Positions 39,085-48,135 of a DNA stretch of 64,000 bases are shown here, piece by piece. The position numbers and the translations under genes were made by a program. The notes below the pieces were generated by a model. It ran no database searches. It saw nothing but the letters and a program-made list of their open reading frames with translations, and was not told the DNA's origin. Every line of letters starts with the position of its first letter. Position 1 is the stretch's first letter. This DNA comes from Rurimicrobium sp040387755 (GTDB lineage: Bacteria > Bacteroidota > Bacteroidia > Chitinophagales > Chitinophagaceae), in contig JAZKDB010000003.1 of the NCBI GenBank assembly GCA_040387755.1, forward strand, positions 1 to 64,000, in the 5' to 3' direction.

Positions 39085-40443
39085 TTAGTTTGACATCAAA
39101 TCCTGCCCTTTGCTTAATGGCATACTTAGCTGAAAAACACTACCCTTTCCTTCAGCACTATCCACCTGTATTTTCCCTCCCTGCATTTCTGTAAATTCCT
39201 TACAAAGCACAAGTCCCAGACCAATCCCTTTCTCATTATTTGTGCCGTAAGTAGAATGTATGTCCATTGTAAACAAACTGTTCATTTGCTCAGAATTCAT
39301 TCCAATCCCGGTATCTTTTACCTTTATAAGGCAGGTGTTTTCGTCTATTGAGGCACTTAAAGTTACAGCCCCCATTGGTGGGGTAAATTTTATAGCATTG
39401 TTGATAATGTTACGCATCGTGAGTTCCAGTAAGTTGTAGTCTGCCAATACAACAATGTCGTCATTGATGTGGATGTTGATTTTTATTTCTTTGGAGTCGG
39501 CAATTAATTGTTGATATTCCATTACTTTATGTATCACCAAAAGAAGGTTTACCTGAATTAATTTAGGTTCGATTCCATGCATTTGTTCCGATGACCAGGA
39601 AAGCAGATTTGCTAACATTTCCGAAGTGTTTCTTGTTGTTTCCAGCAATTCTCTTTGCAAACGAAGTCGGTGCTCCTCTGGCAACGGGTAATTGGTGAGG
39701 AAGTTAAGAACTGTAGTAATAGAGTTAAGTGGGCTGCGTAGGTCATGACCGAGTATCGAAAGTATTTTTGTTTTTTCCTGATTGAGTTTTTGCAACTTCT
39801 CATTTTGGGCAGCAATCATTGTTGCCCGATCCTCGGCATTTTGTTTCTCTATCTTATAGCTATCGAGTAAATACATGGTTATAAAATACATGCTGATTAC
39901 AACGGCAATACCACTGGTTAATAAGTCCAGATACTGATCATATTTGCTTCTGTATGTATAGGGGATTTTGTCAGGAATATAATACTCAATAGACAATAAT
40001 GCAGTGATGACAATGATGTGGATAATCATCCACAGTAGGTGTCTTTGAATAATAGAGAAGGCAATAATTAACTGAAATGAAAGGAAGAAAAGATAAATGG
40101 ATGGCCCCTTGCTTCCTGAATTAAAGAAGAAGGTAATAGTAAGCAAGCCATAACTGGCAAGCGCAAAAATCATCATTCCGAGTTTGTAATTTTTCTCAAA
40201 ACGGGATAAGAAATATACGATGCCTAATAAACCTATGACTATTGTCGTTGTAATTGTCACTACATTCAAGCCCAGATAAATATTGATAGGAAGTAAAATG
40301 CTCATTACAATCAATGAAAGAACATTTACAGCATTAAATGCGCGGTGTTCTCTTGAGAAAGATTCTGTATCTCCCACAAGGTTTATCCAGAACGGAGAAA
40401 GTTTCGTTGGTTTCAATATTTGGTTTTTATTACGGTACAACAA
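39085..40443 (-). CDS. Membrane sensor histidine kinase
   Basis: This is a 452-residue kinase. Residues 35-195 contain six hydrophobic segments with short loops and no large periplasmic domain, so the signal is probably membrane-borne or sensed inside the membrane. A short coiled coil leads to the dimerisation helix with ILGHDLRSPLNS; His233 is the phosphorylation site. The ATP-binding domain has NIINNAIKFTPP (N box), VKDTGIGM (G1) and GIGLGLVLCKEF (G2). No response regulator is adjacent, so it is an orphan in this window. The frame opens with a TTG at 40443; no ATG is nearby and the N-terminus fits relatives, but the start is uncertain. Confidence 0.85.
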   Translation of the reverse strand: MLYRNKNQILKPTKLSPFWINLVGDTESFSREHRAFNAVNVLSLIVMSILLPINIYLGLNVVTITTTIVIGLLGIVYFLSRFEKNYKLGMMIFALASYGLLTITFFFNSGSKGPSIYLFFLSFQLIIAFSIIQRHLLWMIIHIIVITALLSIEYYIPDKIPYTYRSKYDQYLDLLTSGIAVVISMYFITMYLLDSYKIEKQNAEDRATMIAAQNEKLQKLNQEKTKILSILGHDLRSPLNSITTVLNFLTNYPLPEEHRLRLQRELLETTRNTSEMLANLLSWSSEQMHGIEPKLIQVNLLLVIHKVMEYQQLIADSKEIKINIHINDDIVVLADYNLLELTMRNIINNAIKFTPPMGAVTLSASIDENTCLIKVKDTGIGMNSEQMNSLFTMDIHSTYGTNNEKGIGLGLVLCKEFTEMQGGKIQVDSAEGKGSVFQLSMPLSKGQDLMSN

Positions 40444-40597
40444 AGGTAGGGACTTAAAAAAATTATGTCATAGGCAAAGGGTTATTTTATATTTTCAAAA
40501 TGCAATATGATAATAAGCGTCATTAATAGACTGTAATATTTTAATTAGTATTCAATCGTTTGTTTTAGACAGACGAAATTTCTGCTCCTTTTTCATT

Positions 40598-40605
40598 TAG
40601 ATTTG
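40598..40605 (+). promoter_or_regulatory. Putative -7 element for the helicase-nuclease gene
   Basis: TAGATTTG fits TAnnTTTG, ending 5 bp before the ATG at 40611. If used, the mRNA would be nearly leaderless. Confidence 0.45.
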
Positions 40606-40610
40606 TGGCA

Positions 40611-43600
40611 ATGAATCAGGACCAGAATTACATAGATCGCTATCAGGCATTAAACAAAGCTCAACGGCTGGCTGTGGACACCACCGAAGGCCCTGTAATG
40701 GTAATCGCCGGACCAGGCACGGGCAAAACAGAGGTGCTGGGTATGCGTATTGCAAACTTATTAAGAAGCGAAGCGCAGGTAGCACCCCATGAAATCCTTT
40801 GCCTTACCTATACCGAAGAAGCCGCATTCAATATGAGAAAGCGCCTGAGTTCTATTGTTGGTCTGGCATCACAAAAGGTCAATATTCATACTTTTCATGG
40901 GTTTTGCAATAATGTTATTCAAAGTAACAGTGAGCATTTTGGTCTGAGACAGATGGAGCTCATTAGTGATCTTGAGCGGGTAGATATAATGCAGGAATTA
41001 TTGGCTAAGCTGCCTTTAAAACATCCTATGCATCGCGTCGGCAATTCTACTTTTTATGACCTTAAGCCCTTGAATAACTTTTTTGCTGAGATGAAAAAGG
41101 AGAATTGGACACCTCAGCTCATTAAAGATGCAGTTGCCAACTATATTGCCGACCTGCCACATCGAGAGCAGTATATTTATAAAAGAAAGTCAGGTAATAA
41201 TAATGTTGGTGACCCAAAGAAAAAAGAGATTGATGCTGAAACGGAGCGCATGAACAGGACACTGGCGGCAGCAGATTTGTACGAAGACTACAACAGGAAA
41301 ATGATTGAGCTGGGTCGCTATGATTACGCAGATATGATACTATGGGTAATTGAGGCGTTTAAAAAGAATGAATATCTTTTGCAACATTATCAGGAGCGAT
41401 ATCAATACATTTTAGTCGACGAGTTTCAGGATACCAATGGCGCTCAGAATGAAATATTAAAAATGCTCACCAGTTATTGGGGCAATATGGCTAATATTTT
41501 TGTGGTAGGGGATGATGATCAAAGTATTTATGAGTTTCAGGGAGCGCGGATTCGTAACATCCTTGATTTCTATGAGCAATACAAGAGTAATATCCAGGTA
41601 ATAGTATTAACTGAAAATTACCGTTCCAGTCAGGCAATATTAAATAAAGCCATGCTCAGTATTGAGCATAATCAGCAGAGATTAATCAGTGCTCTTCAGG
41701 ATTTGAAGATTGATAAGCAAATTATTTCGGCTTTGCCACGTTTTGTTGAAGAAGAAATTCCGGAGCCGATAATCACTCAGTATTTCAATACTACACATGA
41801 AGTAGTTGGAGTAGTGAAGCAGATAGAGGAATTGGTAAACCAAGGTGTCTCTTTGGATAATGTAGCTATCTTATATGCACAGCATAAGCAGGCAGAAAAT
41901 ATTATCGCCTTGTTGGAGCGCAAAAATTTGCCTTACACCATTCGTCGCAGTGTTAATGTATTGGATGAGTTGATTCCGCAGCAGGTGCTGAAAATTTTTC
42001 AGTATCTGGCTCAGGAAAACAAGAAGCCTTTTAGCGCCGAGCACCTTTTGTTTGAGCTCATGCACAGCCCATATTTTGGTATTGCACCCAATGATATTGC
42101 CTTGCTGTCTTTTTATCTCAATAGTAAAGAAGCCAAGGAGAAGAATATCAGGCATTGGAGGCAATTGTTTGCGCACGAACTGATATTAAGCAGTCTGGAC
42201 CTTAAATCTCTTAAAGAGATACTACATGTTGCCCGTTTGCTGGACATCTGGCTGCAACAATTGCAGGTGCTGCGTATGCCTATGTTGCTTGAAAAAATTG
42301 TTTACGACAGCCATATAGTCAATTGGTGTTTGCAATCTGAAAATGCGGTGTGGCAAATGCAGGTGTTACAAACGTTTTTCGAGTTTGTGAAATCAGTTAG
42401 CAAACCACAGACCAGCATTACGGACTTTCTGGAGATTGTCGAAAAAATGCGTTCTGAAGGCCTTTCTTTATCGCTTCAACGTATTGTGCAGCAAGACAAG
42501 GGGGTACAGTTGTATACAGCGCATAGCGCCAAAGGACTGGAGTTTGAATATGTTTTTTTAGTGGGCATGACAAAAGACTTTTGGGAAAAAAAATCTGGTG
42601 GTCAGTCGGGCATAAAATTTCCGGATACACTTACACGCACCGTTGACGAAAATGATGGTGATTATAAAATAGAAGTAGCCCGGAGGCTTTTCTTTGTGGC
42701 CATAACCCGGGCCAAAAAATACCTGAACATTTCATTTGCACAACAAAAAAATGATGGTTCGCCTTTAGAGCCTTCAATGTTTGTTAACGAGATTATGCAA
42801 GAAGATGCTCCTGTAAAAACAAGCATAGAGACGGACGAGCTACTCAGTGATTTGCAATTTTTAATGAATCCTGTGAGTGAAGTATATATTGAACTCGTAG
42901 ACAGGTCTTTGATGCAAAAGCAACTGGAAAATTTTGCGTTAAGTCCATCTTCATTGAGTAAGTATTTACGTTGCCCGGTACAGTTTTACTACGAAGATGT
43001 ATTGCGTACTCCAACCTCTGAAAATGACAGCATGGCATTTGGCACTGCCATACATTATGCTTTGGAACGGGCTTTTATTGAGATGGCAAAATCTCCCGAT
43101 AAATCCTTCCCCCCAATTGAAGAAGTTCAAAATTATTTCAGGTATAAAATGAGAGATAAAGAGCTCGCTTTTACAAAACTGCAATTTGACCGCAGAATGA
43201 CCAGCGGAATAGAAATGCTGACAGAATATTACAATGACAATGTGCAGGTATGGGCAAAAGATGTTCAATTAGAGAAATGGCTGCAGGGAAGTATAGCTGC
43301 CGTGCCCATTAAGGGTAAAATTGATAAAATAGAGTTGCTGCCCGAAAATTATTGTAGGGTTGTGGATTATAAGACCGGAAAACCCGATAGCCCACATACA
43401 AGAGAAAACCTTGCGGCACCCAATGCCAAAAACAATTTGTTGGGTGGAGACTATTGGAGACAAATGGTGTTTTATAAATTGTTGGTTGAATGTCAACCAT
43501 TCAATAAACTGAAAGTTGGAGAGGGCGTATTTGAGTATATTGAGAAAGGGAAAGCCAGCAGCTATAGTCACAAAATCATTATTTTACCCAGTGACGAAGA

Positions 43601-43742
43601 AACTGTAAAGGGGCAAATAGAGAGTAGCTACCAGAAAATAAAAAACTTTGAATTTGAGACCGGATGTGGTAATAAAGATTGTACATGGTGCAACTTTGTT
43701 CGGAATAATGGTGTCATAATCAATCAATTATCAGACGAATAA
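40611..43742 (+). CDS. UvrD/PcrA-type DNA helicase fused to a PD-(D/E)XK nuclease
   Basis: This is a 1043-residue superfamily 1A helicase. LNKAQRLAVDTTEGPVMVIAGPGTGKTEVL is the Q motif plus Walker A. LVDEFQDTNGAQ is Walker B, and GDDDQSIYEFQGA, ENYRSSQAI, YTAHSAKGLEFEYVFLVG and RRLFFVAITRAKK are motifs III-VI. The C-terminal 270 residues are a RecB/AddB-like nuclease: LSPSSLSKYLRCP, GTAIHYALE, GKIDKIELL and VVDYKTGKP. Cys788 in that opening, with Cys1019, Cys1024 and Cys1027 near the end, could hold a 4Fe-4S cluster as in AddB. It resembles a one-subunit AddAB and could act in double-strand-break repair. ATG at 40611 is preferred over an in-frame GTG two codons upstream. Confidence 0.9.
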   Translation: MNQDQNYIDRYQALNKAQRLAVDTTEGPVMVIAGPGTGKTEVLGMRIANLLRSEAQVAPHEILCLTYTEEAAFNMRKRLSSIVGLASQKVNIHTFHGFCNNVIQSNSEHFGLRQMELISDLERVDIMQELLAKLPLKHPMHRVGNSTFYDLKPLNNFFAEMKKENWTPQLIKDAVANYIADLPHREQYIYKRKSGNNNVGDPKKKEIDAETERMNRTLAAADLYEDYNRKMIELGRYDYADMILWVIEAFKKNEYLLQHYQERYQYILVDEFQDTNGAQNEILKMLTSYWGNMANIFVVGDDDQSIYEFQGARIRNILDFYEQYKSNIQVIVLTENYRSSQAILNKAMLSIEHNQQRLISALQDLKIDKQIISALPRFVEEEIPEPIITQYFNTTHEVVGVVKQIEELVNQGVSLDNVAILYAQHKQAENIIALLERKNLPYTIRRSVNVLDELIPQQVLKIFQYLAQENKKPFSAEHLLFELMHSPYFGIAPNDIALLSFYLNSKEAKEKNIRHWRQLFAHELILSSLDLKSLKEILHVARLLDIWLQQLQVLRMPMLLEKIVYDSHIVNWCLQSENAVWQMQVLQTFFEFVKSVSKPQTSITDFLEIVEKMRSEGLSLSLQRIVQQDKGVQLYTAHSAKGLEFEYVFLVGMTKDFWEKKSGGQSGIKFPDTLTRTVDENDGDYKIEVARRLFFVAITRAKKYLNISFAQQKNDGSPLEPSMFVNEIMQEDAPVKTSIETDELLSDLQFLMNPVSEVYIELVDRSLMQKQLENFALSPSSLSKYLRCPVQFYYEDVLRTPTSENDSMAFGTAIHYALERAFIEMAKSPDKSFPPIEEVQNYFRYKMRDKELAFTKLQFDRRMTSGIEMLTEYYNDNVQVWAKDVQLEKWLQGSIAAVPIKGKIDKIELLPENYCRVVDYKTGKPDSPHTRENLAAPNAKNNLLGGDYWRQMVFYKLLVECQPFNKLKVGEGVFEYIEKGKASSYSHKIIILPSDEETVKGQIESSYQKIKNFEFETGCGNKDCTWCNFVRNNGVIINQLSDE

Positions 43743-43774
43743 AAAAGCCTGACCGTTATTGGTCAGGCTTTTTT
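43741..43774 (+). terminator. Bidirectional terminator between helicase and ArsR genes
   Basis: Perfect 14-bp stem AAAAAAGCCTGACC / GGTCAGGCTTTTTT with a 6-nt loop. A- and T-runs on both sides serve both convergent genes. Confidence 0.9.
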
Positions 43775-43793
43775 CGAGTTTATTTTGAAATAA

Positions 43794-44171
43794 TTAGTTG
43801 CTCGTCGGCATTTCTTTTTGTGCACCTACCATGTCACCAACAAATTTTGCTACTGAAGCAATTTTATCCGGATTCAAAGAATAGTGAATAAATTTACCAT
43901 CACGGATAGTGTTCACCACGTTTGCGCGGCGAAGAATAGCCAAATGCTGAGAAGCTACAGATTGCTCCAAACGAAGCTTTACATAGATTTCAGTTACTTT
44001 CATTGTTTTGTGTTCGTTAAGCAATCTGATAATTTGCTGGCGCAACTTATGATTGATTGCTCTCAAAGTCATAGCAGCACTTTTTACAGCCACATAATCT
44101 AATTTGATTTGGTCAGCTGAATTCTCATCTTTACGAATAACCAAAGTATTCGACGTCATTAATGTTTCCAT
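43794..44171 (-). CDS. ArsR family winged-helix transcriptional regulator
   Basis: This is a 125-residue protein with a single helix-turn-helix domain. LRAINHKLRQQIIRLLNEHKTMKVTEIYVKLRLEQSVASQHLAILRRANVV is the canonical ArsR core (given in overlapping blocks at residues 38-88), with recognition helix SVASQHLAIL, and DGKFIHYSLNP forms the beta wing. The protein contains no cysteine at all. It therefore cannot use the Cys thiol sensors known in SqrR/BigR or the metal-thiolate sites of ArsR/CadC. It lies 274 bp downstream of the MBL-rhodanese gene on the same strand but has its own promoter candidate, so regulation of that neighbour is only a suggestion. Confidence 0.88.
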   Translation of the reverse strand: METLMTSNTLVIRKDENSADQIKLDYVAVKSAAMTLRAINHKLRQQIIRLLNEHKTMKVTEIYVKLRLEQSVASQHLAILRRANVVNTIRDGKFIHYSLNPDKIASVAKFVGDMVGAQKEMPTSN

Positions 44172-44264
44172 CTACTTTATTTTGTTTTTAAAAATTTGTT
44201 TGGTTTGTTTTTAAATTCTTGCTCTCTTTTTGTCGGAAATATTATTAAATCATTAAACTCATTG

Positions 44265-44272
44265 CAAATTTA
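44265..44272 (-). promoter_or_regulatory. Putative -7 element for the ArsR gene
   Basis: TAAATTTG on the minus strand fits TAnnTTTG, 93 bp upstream of the ATG, in a very AT-rich 274-bp gap (44172-44445). No other structure is recognised in that gap. Confidence 0.45.
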
Positions 44273-44445
44273 CGTTATTAGGCAAAACGACTGCTCTCAT
44301 ATTGTAAAAAAAAGTGTTACGCAATAGTTAAAATAAGTTTAACAGATAATGTTTTAGATTTTTAAATTAATAAATGACACATAAACAATGATATAAATGT
44401 TATATATAGCATAAATCTACAATATATTATATTTTATTTTTTTTC

Positions 44446-45849
44446 TTATGCAAGAGAATTAACACCTTGAATAATTGGAATTTCACTTATTTCTTTAATT
44501 TTTGCAAAGCCACCCAGGACATTTCTTAAATTATGAAATCCCTGACGCTTTAGCAATGATGCCGCAATAACAGAGCGGTAACCCCCTGCACAATGTATAT
44601 ATAGGTTTTTATCTGGTTCTACCATGGCCAGATTCATGATGTCTGCAAATCCGTTTAAGGGCATATTTGTTGCTCCTTTAATATGACCATCTGCAAATTC
44701 GCCTTCCTTACGAACATCAAGTATTTCTAGTCTTGTATCATGTGGCAAATCCATAGCCAATTCATCGGGCTCAATATCAATAATGATATCTATTTGTTCT
44801 CCTGCATTTTTCCATGCTTCAAAACCGCCGTCCAGATATCCGATAACCGAATCATATCCAATCCTTGCCAATCTGGTAATACTCTCTTCCTCTTTGCCCA
44901 AATCCGTTACCAATATCAGAGCTTGACCAAAAGGTAATAATATTCCTGCCCATTCTGCAAATCGTCCATCCAATCCTATACTAATCGATTCCGGAATAAA
45001 GGCTTCTGTAAATGATGTTGCATTACGCGTATCCAAAATCCAGGCTCCGTCAGCAGCTTTTTGCTTAACATCTGCAACAGACAATGGGGTAAGACCTTTG
45101 TTTTTTACAATGTCCAGGTTTTCATAACCTTTTTGGTTGATGCGTGCATTAATCGGAAAATAGGCTGGTGCTTCCGTCAGGCCATTGGTTAATACCTTAA
45201 TAAACTCTTCTTCACTCATCTCCTTAAGTGCATAATTGGTCAATTTCTGCTGACCAATAGTGCTGAAAGTATCAGGGCCAAGATTTTTCCCGCAGGAAGA
45301 GCCTGGTCCGTGTGCCGGATATACAATAATATCATCCGTCAGACTTTTGATTTTTGTATTAAGAGAATGGTACATTTTAGCTGCAAGTTCTTCTTTACTC
45401 AGGTTGCCGCTAAACAAATCTGGTCTGCCCACATCTCCAACAAATAAAGTATCTCCGCTAAACAAACAATGAGGCTTTCCCTCAGCATCGCTCAATAAAT
45501 AGCAGGTGCTTTCCAGGGTATGGCCAGGTGTGTGGATGGCTTTTATGCTAATACCACCCAGTTTAAATTCCTCGCCATCTTTAGCCTTATGAAAACTGAA
45601 GTCGGCTTCTGTATCCGGACCATAGACAATTGTTGCTCCGGTTTTTCTGGCCAACTCTAAATGCCCGCTCACAAAATCTGCATGAAAATGAGTTTCAAAA
45701 ATATATTTGATTTCTGCATTTTTATCCTTGGCCATTTGGATGTAAACGTCCACATCTCTTAAAGGGTCAATAACGGCTGCTTCTGTGCCATCGCAGATAA
45801 AATAGGCCGCTTCACTAAGGCATTTAGTATATAATTGTTCTATGTGCAT
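44446..45849 (-). CDS. MBL-fold hydrolase (persulfide dioxygenase-like) with two rhodanese domains
   Basis: This is a 467-residue protein. The metallo-beta-lactamase domain (residues 1-250) has THFHADFVSGH, IHTPGHTLEST and FSGDTLFVGDVGRPDL, the pattern of the ETHE1/CstB group of persulfide dioxygenases. It is followed by two rhodanese modules. The first (about 265-350) reads VTDLG where the active-site Cys would be, so it is catalytically dead. The second (about 360-460) has YIHCAGGYRS with Cys420, a competent thiosulfate or persulfide sulfurtransferase loop. The protein would detoxify sulfide-derived persulfides or handle sulfane sulfur in the cytoplasm. A putative promoter sits 32 bp upstream. 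The ArsR gene is downstream on the same strand. Confidence 0.88.
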   Translation of the reverse strand: MHIEQLYTKCLSEAAYFICDGTEAAVIDPLRDVDVYIQMAKDKNAEIKYIFETHFHADFVSGHLELARKTGATIVYGPDTEADFSFHKAKDGEEFKLGGISIKAIHTPGHTLESTCYLLSDAEGKPHCLFSGDTLFVGDVGRPDLFSGNLSKEELAAKMYHSLNTKIKSLTDDIIVYPAHGPGSSCGKNLGPDTFSTIGQQKLTNYALKEMSEEEFIKVLTNGLTEAPAYFPINARINQKGYENLDIVKNKGLTPLSVADVKQKAADGAWILDTRNATSFTEAFIPESISIGLDGRFAEWAGILLPFGQALILVTDLGKEEESITRLARIGYDSVIGYLDGGFEAWKNAGEQIDIIIDIEPDELAMDLPHDTRLEILDVRKEGEFADGHIKGATNMPLNGFADIMNLAMVEPDKNLYIHCAGGYRSVIAASLLKRQGFHNLRNVLGGFAKIKEISEIPIIQGVNSLA

Positions 45850-45880
45850 TTTAGGTCTCGTTTAGAAATAATAATGGCAG

Positions 45881-45888
45881 CAAAGTTA
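45881..45888 (-). promoter_or_regulatory. Putative -7 element for the MBL-rhodanese gene
   Basis: TAACTTTG on the minus strand fits TAnnTTTG, 31 bp upstream of the ATG at 45849. Confidence 0.45.
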
Positions 45889-45956
45889 AGCACTGGCCTA
45901 TGCTAATATCATATAATTTTCTTAATACTTGAAACGAGATAATTGATACTAAGCAC

Positions 45957-45991
45957 AAAAAAACCGCCTCGGATAAGAGGCGGTTTTTTTA
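45957..45991 (-). terminator. Terminator of the small T9SS cargo gene
   Basis: AAACCGCCTC pairs with GAGGCGGTTT around a 6-nt loop, with A- and T-runs on both flanks. On the minus strand it lies 17 bp after the cargo gene's stop. Confidence 0.85.
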
Positions 45992-46007
45992 TCATAAAAG
46001 AAATTGA

Positions 46008-46796
46008 TTATTTCTGAACATTGAATTTGTTTGTCATTGTTTTATCTCCCACAATGAAATGGAGCATATAAGTTCCTGTATTCAATGAATTAATGTCAAG
46101 GTCAAATTTTTGATTGCCAGAATTGTTTTCAAATTCTTTTACAAAAACGGTACGACCAGCTACATCCATAATTTTAGCAGTAGCGTTTTCGTTGCTTGTA
46201 AAATTGTATTCGAAAGACAATTGATTTACTGCAGGGTTAGGATATGTTTTGATAGTTTCGTTAGTAGCTGCAAATGACTCATTGATGCTGCTTGTTTTAT
46301 TAATCCAGATACGTTGAGTGTCATAATCTGCAACTACTGTAGAAATTGGAGGATTGGTAGTTTTGCCAATAACCGTGTCGATAAGCACATACCACCAATA
46401 TTGAGTATTAGCAGTGAATGGTTTACTCACATAAGTTGTTGTCGAATTAGTAAGAGTTTCAATGCTCGCAAATGGTACTGAGTAACCGCCTGTTATTGTT
46501 GCATTGCTAATGGTAAAAGACTGTCCGATTTTGATGCTTGAACCTGGGATAATACCAGATAAGCCTGTGGTAGTATTTGCAGGTGTCTTAAGCCATATAG
46601 TGTCGCCTGCAGCAATTGAATCTTTTGCAGAAGTTGCAACGTTTGTGATAACATATACCGGAAAAACTGTTGAGCCAGTAATAATGTTAGTATCAATTAT
46701 TGGTTTAACAATGTCGATTTGCAATTTCAAAGTCCTTTGTGCATTTGCTGCAACACCCACCATAAGGAGCATCAGCATTAAGTAGATTTTTTTCAT
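46008..46796 (-). CDS. Small T9SS cargo protein of unknown function
   Basis: This is a 262-residue protein with a signal peptide cleaved near ANAQ. The central 160 residues are beta-rich, Thr/Ser-rich and without recognised motifs (DSIAAGDTIWLKTPANTTTG, TQYWWYVLIDTVIGKTTNPP), possibly one or two Ig-like folds. The last 80 residues are a clear type A sorting domain: IKTYPNPAVNQLSFEYNF, AKIMDVAGRTVFVKEF and LNTGTYMLHFIVGDKTMTNKF. It is exported to the surface or medium through T9SS. The gene is monocistronic with its own terminator. About 85 bp of AT-rich sequence separates it from the radical SAM gene. Confidence 0.82.
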   Translation of the reverse strand: MKKIYLMLMLLMVGVAANAQRTLKLQIDIVKPIIDTNIITGSTVFPVYVITNVATSAKDSIAAGDTIWLKTPANTTTGLSGIIPGSSIKIGQSFTISNATITGGYSVPFASIETLTNSTTTYVSKPFTANTQYWWYVLIDTVIGKTTNPPISTVVADYDTQRIWINKTSSINESFAATNETIKTYPNPAVNQLSFEYNFTSNENATAKIMDVAGRTVFVKEFENNSGNQKFDLDINSLNTGTYMLHFIVGDKTMTNKFNVQK

Positions 46797-46881
46797 AGTT
46801 TTTTGTTTTAAAAAAATTTAAGTTTAGAGAGCGAAGATAAAGGATTTGTTTTGAAATAGTAATGTTGCGATTATTAATTTT

Positions 46882-47958
46882 TTAATCAAATAATGATGCC
46901 TGCCCATGATTCATTCTTCTGAAACTGTTCAGGTTCCAATCATGTTTTGATTCATTGAGTTTGTATTTTTTGCAATATAGCTTGAACTGCGTTTTGATGA
47001 GTTCTGCAATTGCGCCGTCACCCACCATTCTTTTGCCTCTGCGGCTATCATTCACATTTCCCTGATGGCAACTGCTGATAAGGTTCCAGACCTTGTCGGC
47101 TCTGTCCGGAAATGTTTTCCTGAGCCAGTCTTCAAATATCGGACCGATAGCCCCATTCAGCCTCACAACAGTATATCCTGCCCATTGGGCTCCCGACTCA
47201 GATGCCGCTTTGAGTACATCATGCATGTGGTCGTCATTGAGTCCGGGTATAATGGGAGCATTCATAATGCCGGTAGGAATACCATTTACCGCCATTGTTT
47301 CCACAACTCTCAGGCGGCTTTTATAAGTCGCAGTTCTGGGCTCCAGCTTCATTCTCAGCTTTTCATCAAGCGAAGTAATAGAACTAAACACACGAACCAA
47401 ATTCAGTTTGTTCAATTCCTGGATAATATCAAGGTCGCGAAGAATAAGGGCGTTTTTAGTCAAAATACCTACCGGGTTACGGTACTGCAAACAGACTTCT
47501 AATAACTGTCGCGTTATTTTCATTTTCCGTTCTATCGGTTGATAACAATCGGTATTGCCCGACAAGGAAATGGGTGCCGGAGACCAGTTTTTGTTTTCGA
47601 AAAATTTACGGAGTAAATCAGCGGCATTGTGTTTCACAACAATCCTGCTTTCGAAATCGAGCCCTGCACTATAGCCCCAATACTCGTGCGAATTGCGCGC
47701 ATAACAATAGATACACCCGTGCTCGCATCCCTGATAGGGATTGGCAGAATAGACCATACCCACATCGGCACTAGTCACTTTATTAACAATGGTTTTACTT
47801 TCGTCAAATATGTATTCAGTTTTTCTTGTCTCCTCTTCCCAATCATCTATGCCTTCTACAAATTCCTGCACATAAGCTCCTTTCAAAAAGCGGTTCTGAG
47901 GATTGAATTGAGCAGCCCTTCCCTTGTCATATCGTTCATTGGTTTTTTGGTTAATCAT
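46882..47958 (-). CDS. PA0069-type radical SAM protein
   Basis: This is a 358-residue radical SAM enzyme. The 4Fe-4S motif is CEHGCIYCYAR (Cys78, Cys82, Cys85; CxxxCxxC spacing). ISLSGNTDCYQPIERKMKITR, VGILTKNALILRD and GIMNAPIIPGLND follow, as in the PA0069/Rv2578c group related to spore photoproduct lyase. The reaction of this group is not known. The N-terminal GRAAQFNPQNRF is also diagnostic. It appears monocistronic, with a putative promoter upstream. Confidence 0.9.
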   Translation of the reverse strand: MINQKTNERYDKGRAAQFNPQNRFLKGAYVQEFVEGIDDWEEETRKTEYIFDESKTIVNKVTSADVGMVYSANPYQGCEHGCIYCYARNSHEYWGYSAGLDFESRIVVKHNAADLLRKFFENKNWSPAPISLSGNTDCYQPIERKMKITRQLLEVCLQYRNPVGILTKNALILRDLDIIQELNKLNLVRVFSSITSLDEKLRMKLEPRTATYKSRLRVVETMAVNGIPTGIMNAPIIPGLNDDHMHDVLKAASESGAQWAGYTVVRLNGAIGPIFEDWLRKTFPDRADKVWNLISSCHQGNVNDSRRGKRMVGDGAIAELIKTQFKLYCKKYKLNESKHDWNLNSFRRMNHGQASLFD

Positions 47959-47982
47959 GGCTCATCTTTTTCGTCTGTCCTT

Positions 47983-47990
47983 CAAATTTA
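47983..47990 (-). promoter_or_regulatory. Putative -7 element for the radical SAM gene
   Basis: TAAATTTG on the minus strand fits TAnnTTTG, 24 bp upstream of the ATG. Confidence 0.45.
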
Positions 47991-48135
47991 GGCAGGGCAA
48001 ATACAAGTTTCGGGCTTAATAACATAATTGTGGAAAAGTATTCTCCCCCCGTTTTTAGTCATGAAAAATCAATAATAATCATCCTTCACCCGATGAATTA
48101 ATTATCTTGCAGCAACAATTAAATTTTTTTATTAA

